Source of the DNA: Halomonadaceae bacterium T82-2
GTDB lineage: Bacteria; Pseudomonadota; Gammaproteobacteria; Pseudomonadales; Halomonadaceae
Assembly: GCA_001577635.1 (NCBI GenBank)
Contig: LSBP01000009.1
Coordinates: 36,612-100,611 of the forward strand
Length of the DNA: 64,000 nucleotides
Reading direction: 5' to 3'
This document shows, piece after piece, positions 56,643-64,000 of this stretch; the first letter of the stretch is position 1; each line of letters begins with the position of its first letter. The notes below the pieces were generated by a model. That model saw only the letters and a program-made list of their open reading frames with translations, was not told the DNA's origin and searched no databases. The position numbers were made by a program, and so were the translations under genes.

Positions 56643-58214
56643 ATGAAACACGATGAACCCGCCCTGCGGCCGGGGCAGGACAACACGCAAGTGCTGGGGC
56701 TCGACTTTCACCACCCGGTCTTCCCCCTGTCGGCGGTCGCCATCCTCGGCTTCATCATCTATGCCCTGGTCTACCCGGACGCGGCCAATACCCAGATGGT
56801 AGCGGCCCGCACCTGGGCCATCGAGCATTTCGACTGGCTGTTCATGATCGCCGGCAACCTCTTCGTGGTCTTCTGCCTGGCGATGATCGTGCTGCCGGTG
56901 GGCCGCATTCGCCTGGGGGGCCCGGCGGCCCGCCCCGAGTTCTCCTATCCGTCGTGGTTCGCCATGCTGTTCGCCGCCGGCATGGGCATCGGCCTGATGT
57001 TCTGGAGCGTCGCCGAGCCGGTGGCCTACTACACCGACTGGTACGGCACGCCGCTCAATGTGCCCGCCGGCACCCCCCAGGCGATGAGCGCCGCCATGGG
57101 CGCCACGCTCTACCACTGGGGACTGCATCCGTGGGCGATCTATGCCGTGGTGGCCCTGTCGCTGGCCTTCTTCGCCTTCAACAAGGGCCTGCCGCTGACC
57201 CTGCGCTCCGCCTTCCACCCGCTGCTGGGGGAACGGACCCGCGGCTGGCCGGGCCACATCATCGATATCGTCGCCGTGCTGGCGACCATCTTCGGCCTGG
57301 CCACCTCGCTCGGCCTCGGCGCCACCCAGGCCGCCGGCGGCCTGGCCTATCTGTTCGGTGTCCCCGACACGCTGGGCACCCAGATCGCGATCATCGTGGT
57401 GGTCAGCGCGATCGCGCTGTTCTCGGTGTGGCGGGGGCTCGACGGCGGCGTCAAGCTGTTCTCCAACATCAACATGGTGATCGCCGCCGCCCTGCTGCTG
57501 TTCGTCATCGTTGCCGGCCCGACGCTGACGATCCTGGCCGGCATCGGGGGCGCGACCCGCGACTACCTGACCCACATCCTGCCCCTGTCGAACTGGATCG
57601 GCCGCGATGACACGACCTGGTTCCACGGCTGGACGGTCTTCTACTGGGCGTGGTGGATCTCCTGGTCGCCGTTCGTCGGCATGTTCATCGCCCGGGTGTC
57701 CTATGGACGCACCGTGCGCGAGTTCCTGATCGCCGTGCTGCTGGTCCCGACCCTGGTGACGATCGTGTGGATGAGCGCCTTCGGAGGCACGGCCCTGCAC
57801 CAGGCTGCCAGCGGTGTCGGTTCGCTGGCCGGGGGCATCGACGATGTCTCGCTGGCAATGTTCCAGATGTTGGCGCAACTACCGCTGACGGCCATTACCT
57901 CCACTCTGGCGATCATTCTGGTACTGGTGTTCTTCATTACCTCGTCGGATTCGGGATCCCTGGTGATCGACAGCATCACCGCCGGCGGCAAGCTCGATGC
58001 TCCGAAGAGTCAGCGCGTGTTCTGGGCGACGCTGGAGGGGGTGATCGCCGGTGCCCTGCTCTACGGCGGCGGCAATCAGGCGCTGGATGCCCTGCAGGCA
58101 GGCGCCGTCACCACCGGGCTGCCCTTCACACTGGTGCTGCTGGCCATGTGCTTCAGTCTCTACAAAGGGCTGCACGACGAGCACCGGCTCACTCTGGCCG
58201 CAGCCGCATCCTGA
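56643..58214 (+). CDS. BCCT-family osmolyte transporter (betaine/carnitine/choline)
   Basis: Sodium- or proton-coupled inner-membrane carrier of 523 residues with twelve helices. Family signature GMGIGLMFWSVAEPVAYY and the Trp-rich segment WTVFYWAWWISWSPFVGMFI, then ARVSYGRTVREF. The substrate-binding box is intact. The core glycine motif is GMGIG, as in betaine and choline carriers, so exact substrate is not decidable. There is no long C-terminal osmosensing tail as in BetP (only about 20 residues after the last helix). Supply of betaine to gbcAB or osmoprotection are both reasonable. AGAGGA precedes the ATG at 56643. Confidence 0.92.
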   Translation: MKHDEPALRPGQDNTQVLGLDFHHPVFPLSAVAILGFIIYALVYPDAANTQMVAARTWAIEHFDWLFMIAGNLFVVFCLAMIVLPVGRIRLGGPAARPEFSYPSWFAMLFAAGMGIGLMFWSVAEPVAYYTDWYGTPLNVPAGTPQAMSAAMGATLYHWGLHPWAIYAVVALSLAFFAFNKGLPLTLRSAFHPLLGERTRGWPGHIIDIVAVLATIFGLATSLGLGATQAAGGLAYLFGVPDTLGTQIAIIVVVSAIALFSVWRGLDGGVKLFSNINMVIAAALLLFVIVAGPTLTILAGIGGATRDYLTHILPLSNWIGRDDTTWFHGWTVFYWAWWISWSPFVGMFIARVSYGRTVREFLIAVLLVPTLVTIVWMSAFGGTALHQAASGVGSLAGGIDDVSLAMFQMLAQLPLTAITSTLAIILVLVFFITSSDSGSLVIDSITAGGKLDAPKSQRVFWATLEGVIAGALLYGGGNQALDALQAGAVTTGLPFTLVLLAMCFSLYKGLHDEHRLTLAAAAS

Positions 58215-58233
58215 AGACCAAAGGCCACACACG

Positions 58234-58261
58234 ACAACGGGGCGCCGAAGCGCCCCGTTGT
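58234..58261. terminator. Hairpin between BCCT and DUF4168 genes
   Basis: Perfect 12-bp stem ACAACGGGGCGC / GCGCCCCGTTGT with a CGAA tetraloop between two convergent stops. Little U-tract on either side. Confidence 0.6.
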
Positions 58262-58297
58262 CCATCATGACCGGGCGATGCCCGGCGCATGTCCGGT

Positions 58298-58687
58298 TCA
58301 GGATTCGTTGGCCATTCCCTGAACCCGCTTCATCAGTTCGGGATCCTGCTGGATCGCCTGGCCGATGGCGTTGAAGGTCTCGACGGTCAGGCCACTGTCC
58401 TGCACGACGGACACCATCTTGTCATTGGCTTCCTTGCGGATCGCCTGCTGCTTGGACTGGTCGTCGGTGCCCTGCAGCTTCTGGGTGTATTTCTGCGAAA
58501 TCGCGGCGATCTGCTGCGAGGCATCAGCGAACTGCTGCAGCTGCTCGTCGGTGAAGTCCTGCGCCGTCGGCGCGGCCTGCTGAGTCTGCTGCTGGGCCTG
58601 GCCGTTGGTATCCTGGGCCATGGCAGGGGCCGAGATCATGCCGGCCGTGAGCAGCGCCGCAGCGAACAGGGCAGTGAACTTTTGCAT
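58298..58687 (-). CDS. Secreted DUF4168 protein
   Basis: 129 residues. Signal peptide KFTALFAAALLTAGMISAPAMA-QD, then a Gln/Thr-rich linker and a DUF4168 domain (FTDEQLQQFADASQQIAAIS; MVSVVQDSGLTVETFNAIGQ). Exported to the periplasm; function unknown in the family, which is common in marine and halophilic proteobacteria. It is expected to be helical and stable. A single gene, convergent with the BCCT carrier. Confidence 0.85.
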   Translation of the reverse strand: MQKFTALFAAALLTAGMISAPAMAQDTNGQAQQQTQQAAPTAQDFTDEQLQQFADASQQIAAISQKYTQKLQGTDDQSKQQAIRKEANDKMVSVVQDSGLTVETFNAIGQAIQQDPELMKRVQGMANES

Positions 58688-58836
58688 CTAGAACCTCCAG
58701 AATGAATGTCGCGTGTACGGACTCTGACGGCGGTGTGCCTCGCGGGTTCCTGAATTTCCTGTAACGTATTGAAAATTCAAGTTCCACCGTCTCTACATCC
58801 GTCGCCAGGGAGCGACAGGGCCGCCCCCGGATACGC

Positions 58837-60165
58837 TCAGCCCTGCTCGAGCCAGGCGACGAGTGCCTCGATCCCCTCGAGCAGCGAACGACTCGCCGGG
58901 TGATCGAGCACCGCACCTTCCCCATCGAGCAGGGCGGCCCCATCGAAATCAACATAGGCCAGGCGCGCCGTCAACTGCTCCGGCCGACAGCCGAAGGCAC
59001 TGCCCGGCAGCAGGGCCACGCCCGCTTCGTCGAGCAGCCGCCGGGTCAGCTCGGCGCTGGTGGTGATGCCGCGCCGGGCCAGCGACTCGCGGAAGGCCCC
59101 GAAATCCGGGAACAGATAGAAACCGCCATCCGGCGCATGCACCCGCACGCCGGCCGCGCTCAGCCGGTTCGCACAGGCCTCCCCCAGCTCCGCCAGGATC
59201 ATTCGCTGGCGCGCGACATAGGCGGTCAGCGCCGGGGTCAGCGTATAGGCGGTGATCGCCGCGTACTGCACGGGGCTGGTGACGCTCGACCAGGTTTCCG
59301 AGGCCAGGCCGATCACGCGCTGGAACAGTTCGTCACCCAGGGCCGCCGGCACATGCATGACGCCCAACCGCCAGCCACCGGCCCCGCACCACTTGGACAG
59401 GCCGCTGGTGGTCACCGTGCCTTCCGGGTAGTCACGGGCAAAGGCGCGATGTGCACCGGCATGGTCGAGCATCGCGTAGATCTCGTCGGCCAGCACCAGC
59501 ACGCCATGACGACGCGCGACTTCGGCGAGGCGCTGCTGGCTCTCGGCATCGGGCGACAGCCCGGTGGGATTGCCCGGCGCGTTGAGGATCAGCACCTTGA
59601 GCCGCTCGGGGGCGTCGCGGCAGCAGGCGTCCAGCTGCTCGGCCGTCACCTGCCAGCGGGTCTCGAACTCGGCCTCGAGGCGTACCGCACGCTGCCCCGC
59701 CAGATGCGCCTGGGGCGCATAGGACACCCAGGCCGGGGCAGGGATGAGGATGTCCGCCGCCGGCAGCGATTTCATCAGGGCGAACAGCAGCAGCTTGCTG
59801 CCGGGGCCCACCACCACGCGCTGCGCCTCCCAGGCCGTCTCGTCGGTGGCCCGGTGAAACGCCGCCACCTGCTCGCGCAGTGCCGCCAGCCCCTGCACGG
59901 GCAAGTAGGCCTTCTCGCCGGCATGCTCGGCGAGTGCCGCCACCGCCGGCGCAAACACCGGGAACGGCGACTGGCCGAAGCCGAACTTGTGGATGCGGCG
60001 TCCCCCCGCCTCGAGCAGACGCGACTGCTCGTTGATCAGCAGGGTGTCAGAGGAAGGCGTCCCCGCCTCGGCCTGCCGGTAGCCGGCCTGGAGCCGCTGG
60101 GCGAGAGACGCCGACTCGGCAGGAAAGGGTTCGGGAGTATCGTCGTGACGGATCGCGGTGGTCAT
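58837..60165 (-). CDS. Class I/II PLP aminotransferase
   Basis: Cytoplasmic aminotransferase of 442 residues. Fold-type I features: GPGSKLLLFALM (phosphate loop), NAPGNPTGLSP with the Asn that holds the cofactor, LADEIYAML with the Asp/Tyr pair, the Schiff-base Lys in SGLSKWCGAGGWRLG and the substrate Arg in the C-terminal part. Length and wording are near aspartate/aromatic-type aminotransferases, but I do not recognise a specific one. A GGAGG site lies before the ATG at 60165. It starts 41 nt after the RpiR gene on the same strand and is likely co-regulated with it. Confidence 0.87.
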   Translation of the reverse strand: MTTAIRHDDTPEPFPAESASLAQRLQAGYRQAEAGTPSSDTLLINEQSRLLEAGGRRIHKFGFGQSPFPVFAPAVAALAEHAGEKAYLPVQGLAALREQVAAFHRATDETAWEAQRVVVGPGSKLLLFALMKSLPAADILIPAPAWVSYAPQAHLAGQRAVRLEAEFETRWQVTAEQLDACCRDAPERLKVLILNAPGNPTGLSPDAESQQRLAEVARRHGVLVLADEIYAMLDHAGAHRAFARDYPEGTVTTSGLSKWCGAGGWRLGVMHVPAALGDELFQRVIGLASETWSSVTSPVQYAAITAYTLTPALTAYVARQRMILAELGEACANRLSAAGVRVHAPDGGFYLFPDFGAFRESLARRGITTSAELTRRLLDEAGVALLPGSAFGCRPEQLTARLAYVDFDGAALLDGEGAVLDHPASRSLLEGIEALVAWLEQG

Positions 60166-60206
60166 CGTGGCCTCCTTGAAGGCGCTGGGGGGTGGGGATC
60201 GCCGGG

Positions 60207-61112
60207 TCATTCGATGTTCAGGCGGGCGATCAACGCCTCGCGGCGGCGGATCGCCGCCACCGCCTCGCTGCCCATTTCCCGGGCCAGGCGGGAGAGCAGC
60301 AGCTCCACCAGCAGGAACAGGCTGCTCATGGGGTTGAAGAAGAACGGGCCTTCGGCGGGTGCCGTGAGGGTGCAGTCGGTGAGTCGTGCCAGCTGGGAAC
60401 GGGCGTGATTGGTCAGGGCGATCAGCCCTGCGCCCTGCTCCACCGCCAGGCGGCAGTAGTCCACGCTGCTGCGGGTCTCGGGCCGGAAGGCGATGCCGAT
60501 CACCAGATCGCTGGCGTCCAGATGCAGGGCCTGTTCGACGGTGACGCCCGCCTGGGACGACACCAGCTGCACGTCGCCGCGCAGGTAGTCGAGGTAGTAG
60601 GCCAGGTAGTGCGCGGCGCCGTAGCTGGCCCGCAGCCCCACCACATGCACGCGGCGTGCGCTCAGGATGCGCTCGACGGCGCGCTCGAGACACCCGGTGT
60701 CCAGACCGCTCACGGCCGCGGACAGATTGGCCATCTCCTGCTGCCAGAGCGCCTGATCCTGAAAGGCATCGGGCCTCGCCTCGGGCGTCTCGCCGAAATC
60801 CAGCAGGCGCTCGGCTCGGGTGGAATAGAAGGTGCTGCCGGTGAGGTCGCGGCGGAACAGCGCCTGAAAGGCCTTGAAGCCGGAGAACCCCAGCGCCTGC
60901 GACAGGCGCGTCAGCATCGAGGCATTGGTGTGGTGGCGCTCGGCCAGTTGCGAGATGGTCGACAGTCCCACCTGTTCCGGCTCGGCCACCAGCGACTCGA
61001 GCAGCGCCAGTGCCTTCGGCGACAGGCGCGGCAGTGCCGCATCGCCCTCGCGCAGCCGCGGCAGCCACGCCTGCAGCGTATCGAAATCAGCGGGAACCGC
61101 GTCCTGTCTCAT
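60207..61112 (-). CDS. MurR/RpiR-family transcriptional regulator
   Basis: 301 residues. The N-terminal RpiR helix-turn-helix is STISQLAERHHTNASMLTRL, preceded by LSPKALALLESLVAEPEQVG and followed by SQALGFSGFKAFQALFRRDL. A C-terminal SIS domain (from about residue 150, ARRVHVVGLRASYGAAHYLA, LVIGIAFRPETRSSVDYC) would bind a phosphosugar or related ligand. RpiR proteins with SIS domains can also control amino-acid or sulfonate genes. An operator-like repeat sits directly upstream. Confidence 0.93.
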   Translation of the reverse strand: MRQDAVPADFDTLQAWLPRLREGDAALPRLSPKALALLESLVAEPEQVGLSTISQLAERHHTNASMLTRLSQALGFSGFKAFQALFRRDLTGSTFYSTRAERLLDFGETPEARPDAFQDQALWQQEMANLSAAVSGLDTGCLERAVERILSARRVHVVGLRASYGAAHYLAYYLDYLRGDVQLVSSQAGVTVEQALHLDASDLVIGIAFRPETRSSVDYCRLAVEQGAGLIALTNHARSQLARLTDCTLTAPAEGPFFFNPMSSLFLLVELLLSRLAREMGSEAVAAIRRREALIARLNIE

Positions 61113-61166
61113 GCCGATGCCTCTTGCCCGTTCATGGCATCAGGCTAGGATGGCCGACGACGATTT

Positions 61167-61196
61167 GCAAATAAATTTGCATGTCGCAAATAAATT
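61167..61196. promoter_or_regulatory. Operator-like repeat upstream of the RpiR gene
   Basis: A perfect dyad GCAAAT-AA-ATTTGC at 61167-61180 is followed by a second partial copy GCAAATAAATT at 61186-61196, 19 bp later. The stretch is AT-rich within GC-rich DNA and lies 55-85 nt upstream of the regulator start. It probably serves as the binding site for RpiR. Confidence 0.65.
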
Positions 61197-61247
61197 ACCA
61201 AAAACAGGAATCGCCCCCTCCCCGGGCGCGTTCGCCCGACCCTCATG

Positions 61248-61272
61248 AAAACGGGCGCCCGCAGGCGCCCGT
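61248..61272 (-). terminator. Terminator of the TRAP transporter operon
   Basis: Reverse-strand stem ACGGGCGCC / GGCGCCCGT with a 4-nt loop (61251-61272) followed by TTTT (61248-61251). It lies 42 nt after the QM permease stop. Confidence 0.85.
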
Positions 61273-61313
61273 GACATGGCTCGTGCCGTCAGCGCGTGAC
61301 GGCGATTCCGCGA

Positions 61314-63512
61314 TCAGCCATAGACCATATCCGGCAGCCAGGTGATCAGCGCCGGGAACACGATCACCAGGAACAGCCCCAGCGCCTGGATGCCCAGGAA
61401 CGGCAGCGACGAGCGGAAGATCTGCGCCATGGTGATGTGCGGCGGACAGACCCCCTTGATGTAGAACAGCGCATAGCCGAACGGCGGGCTCAGGAACGAC
61501 ATCTGCATGTTGACCAGATAGATGACGCCGAACCACAGCGAGACATCGGCAGCCGAGACCCCGGGCAGGCCGAACAGCCCGTCGAACTCCAGCGGCTGGA
61601 TCAGCGGCACGAAGATCGGCACCGCCAGCAGCAGGATGCCCACCCAGTCGAGGAACATGCCCAGCGCGATCAGCAGCAGCATCATGATCGCCAGCACGCC
61701 GTAGGGCCCCAGCCCGGCGCCCGAGATCAGCTCCTGCACGAAGCTCTGGCCGCCCTGGAGGATGTAGAAGCCGACGAAGATGGTCGCGCCGAAGATGATC
61801 CACATCACCATCGCCGTGGCCACCAGCGTGGTCATGCACGCCGCATGCAGGTTGGGCCAGGTCAGCCGGCCGTGCATGGCGGCCACCACCATGGCGCCGA
61901 AGGTGCCGATGCCGGCCGCCTCGACCGGCGTGGCCAGGCCGGTGAAGATCACCCCCAGCACCACGACGACCAGGGTGATCGGCGCCAGCATGTTGCGCAG
62001 CAGACGCAGCTTCTCCTTCATGCTGACCCGGTCCTCGGGCGGCAGGGGCGGCGCGGTGCGCGGGTTGAGCTTGCCGCGGAACCACACGTAGAAGGCATAC
62101 ATGCCGGCCAGCATCAACCCGGGAATCAGCGACCCCAGGTACAGCTCGCCCACCGACTGCTGGGCCACCACGCCGTAGATGATCGCCAGGATCGACGGCG
62201 GAATCAGGATGCCCAGCGTGCCCCCGGCCATGATCGAGCCCAGGGCGATTTCCGGGTCGTAGTTTCGCTTGAGCATCGCCGGCAGCGCGATCAGGCCCAT
62301 GGTCACCACCGCCGCACCGATCACGCCGACCATCGCCGCGAGCAGCGTGGAGGCGACGATGGTGGCGATCGCCAGGCCCGCCTTGAGCCCGCCCATCCAC
62401 TTGTAGACGACGTCGAACAGCTCCTCGATCAGACCGGCCTTCTCGAGCACCGCCGCCATGAAGATGAACAGCGGGATCGCCGAGAGCTGGTAGTTGGTCA
62501 TCATCGGGAAGATACGCGAGGGCATCATGTTGAGCATGAACTGGTCGCCGACCAGGTAGAGGAAGATGACCCCCAGTCCGCCGGTGACGAAGGCCAGCGG
62601 CAGTCCCGCCATCAGCACGATCATCAGCGACCCGAACATCAGTGCGGTCAGTGCGCCGATGCCCACGTTGGCCAGGCTGTGCTCGACGCTCATGGCGAAG
62701 GGCTGGTAATCGTTGACCACGATGTTGACGATCTCGAACAGCGTGAGCGCCGCCAGCACAATGGCCAGAATCACCAGGAACCAGGCGAAGGGCACGTTGC
62801 CGTCACGCGCCGGCAGGGCGTGGCGAAACGACTGATAGTCGCGAATCAGCTGCGCCAGGCCCTGCAGCAGCAGCAGCAGCGCCCCGAGAAAGAGCGTGAA
62901 CTTGATCGGGTAGTACTGGATCGCCCACTCGGTGAACGACACCTCGTTGGCGTAGCCGCTGGCGAAGAATACGCTGTTCTGGTCCACCGACTGCGAGAAG
63001 AAGGTCCAGCCGGTGCTCAGCAGCGCCAGCGCAAAGACGAAGAAGAAGATCGAGGTCATCAAGTCCAGCGCCGCCTTGGTCAACGGGCGGCCCCGGGTGT
63101 AGAGGATGTCGACGCGCACGTGCCCGCCTTCGCGAAGTGCGTAGGCCCCGGCCAGCAGGTACTGCATGCCGAACATCAAAAACATCGACTCGTGGACCCA
63201 GTTGGTCGGCGAATTGAGGGCGTAACGGACGAACACCTCGTAGCAGTAGGCGAACGGCGCGATCAGCGCCCAGTAGGCCACGTAGCGTCCCGAGAACCCG
63301 GAGATCCTGTCGATGATTCGGGTCAGGCCGTTGCCCGGCGGATGAAAGGCTCCCTCGTGCGTCGACACCGGCACCTCGCCGGCCGTCGACCCGCTGACAC
63401 GGCCGCCGCGGCGAAAGCTGCGATCGACCAGGAACATCACCACCAGCGGCAGGACCAACAGGACCGCCCAGTACAGCCAGTGCGGCAGCACGAAATTGAC
63501 TTGTAGGTTCAT
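61314..63512 (-). CDS. TRAP transporter fused small and large permease (DctQM)
   Basis: Inner-membrane sodium-coupled permease of 732 residues in which the four-helix DctQ domain (about 20-270) and the DctM domain (about 295-732) are one polypeptide. The Q part has WALIAPFAYCYEVFVRYALN and VHESMFLMFGMQYLLAGAYA. The M part shows LPLAFVTGGLGVIFLYLVGD, AGGTLGILIPPSILAIIYGV, ATPVEAAGIGTFGAMV and the C-terminal SPPFGYALFYIKG. The wording resembles the mannitol/chloroaromatic TRAP group, whose substrates include 2-oxoacids. GGGAGAGG precedes the ATG at 63512. Confidence 0.93.
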   Translation of the reverse strand: MNLQVNFVLPHWLYWAVLLVLPLVVMFLVDRSFRRGGRVSGSTAGEVPVSTHEGAFHPPGNGLTRIIDRISGFSGRYVAYWALIAPFAYCYEVFVRYALNSPTNWVHESMFLMFGMQYLLAGAYALREGGHVRVDILYTRGRPLTKAALDLMTSIFFFVFALALLSTGWTFFSQSVDQNSVFFASGYANEVSFTEWAIQYYPIKFTLFLGALLLLLQGLAQLIRDYQSFRHALPARDGNVPFAWFLVILAIVLAALTLFEIVNIVVNDYQPFAMSVEHSLANVGIGALTALMFGSLMIVLMAGLPLAFVTGGLGVIFLYLVGDQFMLNMMPSRIFPMMTNYQLSAIPLFIFMAAVLEKAGLIEELFDVVYKWMGGLKAGLAIATIVASTLLAAMVGVIGAAVVTMGLIALPAMLKRNYDPEIALGSIMAGGTLGILIPPSILAIIYGVVAQQSVGELYLGSLIPGLMLAGMYAFYVWFRGKLNPRTAPPLPPEDRVSMKEKLRLLRNMLAPITLVVVVLGVIFTGLATPVEAAGIGTFGAMVVAAMHGRLTWPNLHAACMTTLVATAMVMWIIFGATIFVGFYILQGGQSFVQELISGAGLGPYGVLAIMMLLLIALGMFLDWVGILLLAVPIFVPLIQPLEFDGLFGLPGVSAADVSLWFGVIYLVNMQMSFLSPPFGYALFYIKGVCPPHITMAQIFRSSLPFLGIQALGLFLVIVFPALITWLPDMVYG

Positions 63513-63576
63513 TGCACCTCTCCCGTCAGCGCGGCCGAAGAGCCACGACGGTGCCAAGCATTCGGTCGTCAGAGTG

Positions 63577-63604
63577 CCCCGCCGCCGGCACTGCCGGGGC
63601 GGGG
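63577..63604 (-). promoter_or_regulatory. Stable intergenic hairpin between dctP and the QM permease gene
   Basis: Arms CCCCGCCGCCGGC (63577-63589) and GCCGGGGCGGGG (63593-63604) pair throughout except for one bulged G, around a 3-nt loop. It sits in the 112-nt gap between the binding-protein stop and the permease start with no U-tract. Such hairpins often cap the upstream message or attenuate, so the binding protein outnumbers the permease. Role inferred. Confidence 0.55.
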
Positions 63605-63624
63605 AGAGTCCGGCAGGCGCCGGG

Positions 63625-64000
63625 TCAGGCGTCCAGCGAGTAGTCCTTGATGTCCTCGTCCGTCACCAGGGCCACCGCCGGGTCCTGCATGGTCTGGAGG
63701 TGCGCCCGGAACAGCTTGGCGGCATCGGGGTCCTTGTTGGCCCACTTGAACCACAGCGGAATTGCCGCCTTGCGGAAGCGATCGGCATCGTCCTCGGACA
63801 GGTGGATGATCTCCACGCCCTTCTCGCGGTACTTGGGCCAGGCCGCGGCGTTGGCCTTCTGAATCGCCGCGTAATGGTCGCGGGAGTAGGCCGAGACCAG
63901 CTCGTGCATGAGGTCCTGGGTCTGCGGCGACATGCGCTCGTAGACGCGCCGGTTGACGGCGATGTCCATCAGGTCGACGGCCTGGTGCAGGCAGGGTGTG
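63625..64000 (-). CDS. TRAP transporter solute-binding protein (DctP), C-terminal end (runs off the right edge)
   Basis: Only the last 124 or so residues are visible. They read as the C-terminal lobe of a DctP-type periplasmic receptor: VNRRVYERMSPQTQDLMHEL, VSAYSRDHYAAIQKANAAAW, LSEDDADRFRKAAIPLWFKW. The stop is at 63625. The frame is open up to the window edge. Order and strand (dctP before QM) are those of a TRAP operon. The residues that bind the ligand carboxylate are not in view. Confidence 0.85.
   Translation of the reverse strand, partial: TPCLHQAVDLMDIAVNRRVYERMSPQTQDLMHELVSAYSRDHYAAIQKANAAAWPKYREKGVEIIHLSEDDADRFRKAAIPLWFKWANKDPDAAKLFRAHLQTMQDPAVALVTDEDIKDYSLDA

Overview
The window is 64 kb of GC-rich DNA, densely packed with genes and lacking phage, plasmid, CRISPR, rRNA or tRNA genes. 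It looks like chromosomal core sequence of a halophilic or halotolerant gammaproteobacterium, most likely Halomonadaceae. That placement is inference. It rests on the divergent glycine-betaine demethylase pair gbcA/gbcB, a BCCT osmolyte carrier, opgGH, a complete cyoABCDE operon, a TRAP carrier, an Entner-Doudoroff sugar cluster with gap divergent from edd-glk, and the general style of the proteins. No sequence search was run.

Layout. 1-2.4 kb: 5' part of a zinc/cadmium/lead-type P-type ATPase with a His/Cys-rich tandem linker and a MerR-type promoter. 2.5-7.2 kb: an L,D-transpeptidase, an EamA exporter, a class V aminotransferase and an MFS carrier with a histidine-rich tail. 7.2-12.0 kb: cyoABCDE (reverse strand). 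12.4-15.2 kb: a NupC/NupX-type nucleoside transporter and a pair of overlapping J-domain-like genes. 15.2-22.7 kb: a large MscS channel, then an RND pump (fusion protein and permease) divergent from its TetR regulator. 22.7-26.5 kb: a decayed fructosamine kinase, a Kef-type antiporter and a FemAB-like protein, all reverse strand. 26.6-31.4 kb: a DUF4190 protein, a coniferyl-aldehyde-type dehydrogenase, a secreted dienelactone-hydrolase-like protein, a PAS-GGDEF cyclase and a hypothetical gene.

31.8-40.4 kb is the sugar module. gap runs to the left. edd, glk, a hexose-6-phosphate mutarotase and an aldo/keto reductase run to the right with ATGA junctions, followed by pgi and a PfkB fructokinase, also joined by ATGA. 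Together they feed glucose and fructose to 6-phosphogluconate dehydratase and on to glyceraldehyde-3-phosphate. zwf, pgl and eda are not in the window. 40.4-43.2 kb holds a carboxylesterase, an SLC13-type permease and a 142-bp MITE-like element that abuts the opgH stop codon. 43.2-48.6 kb holds opgGH (periplasmic glucan synthesis) and a divergent membrane sulfatase-fold protein that may decorate those glucans. 48.7-51.5 kb is gbcB/gbcA. 51.5-56.4 kb is signalling: a chemoreceptor behind a near-perfect flagellar sigma-28 promoter, a dual GGDEF-EAL protein and a small hypothetical protein. 56.6-64 kb holds a BCCT carrier, a DUF4168 protein, an aminotransferase, an RpiR regulator with an operator-like repeat beside its start, and a TRAP transporter (fused QM permease and the end of its binding protein).

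No clearly novel multi-gene system stands out. The observations most worth following are the J-domain pair, the MITE at opgH, the OPG-linked sulfatase-fold gene, the RpiR/aminotransferase/TRAP cluster and the deleted fructosamine kinase.
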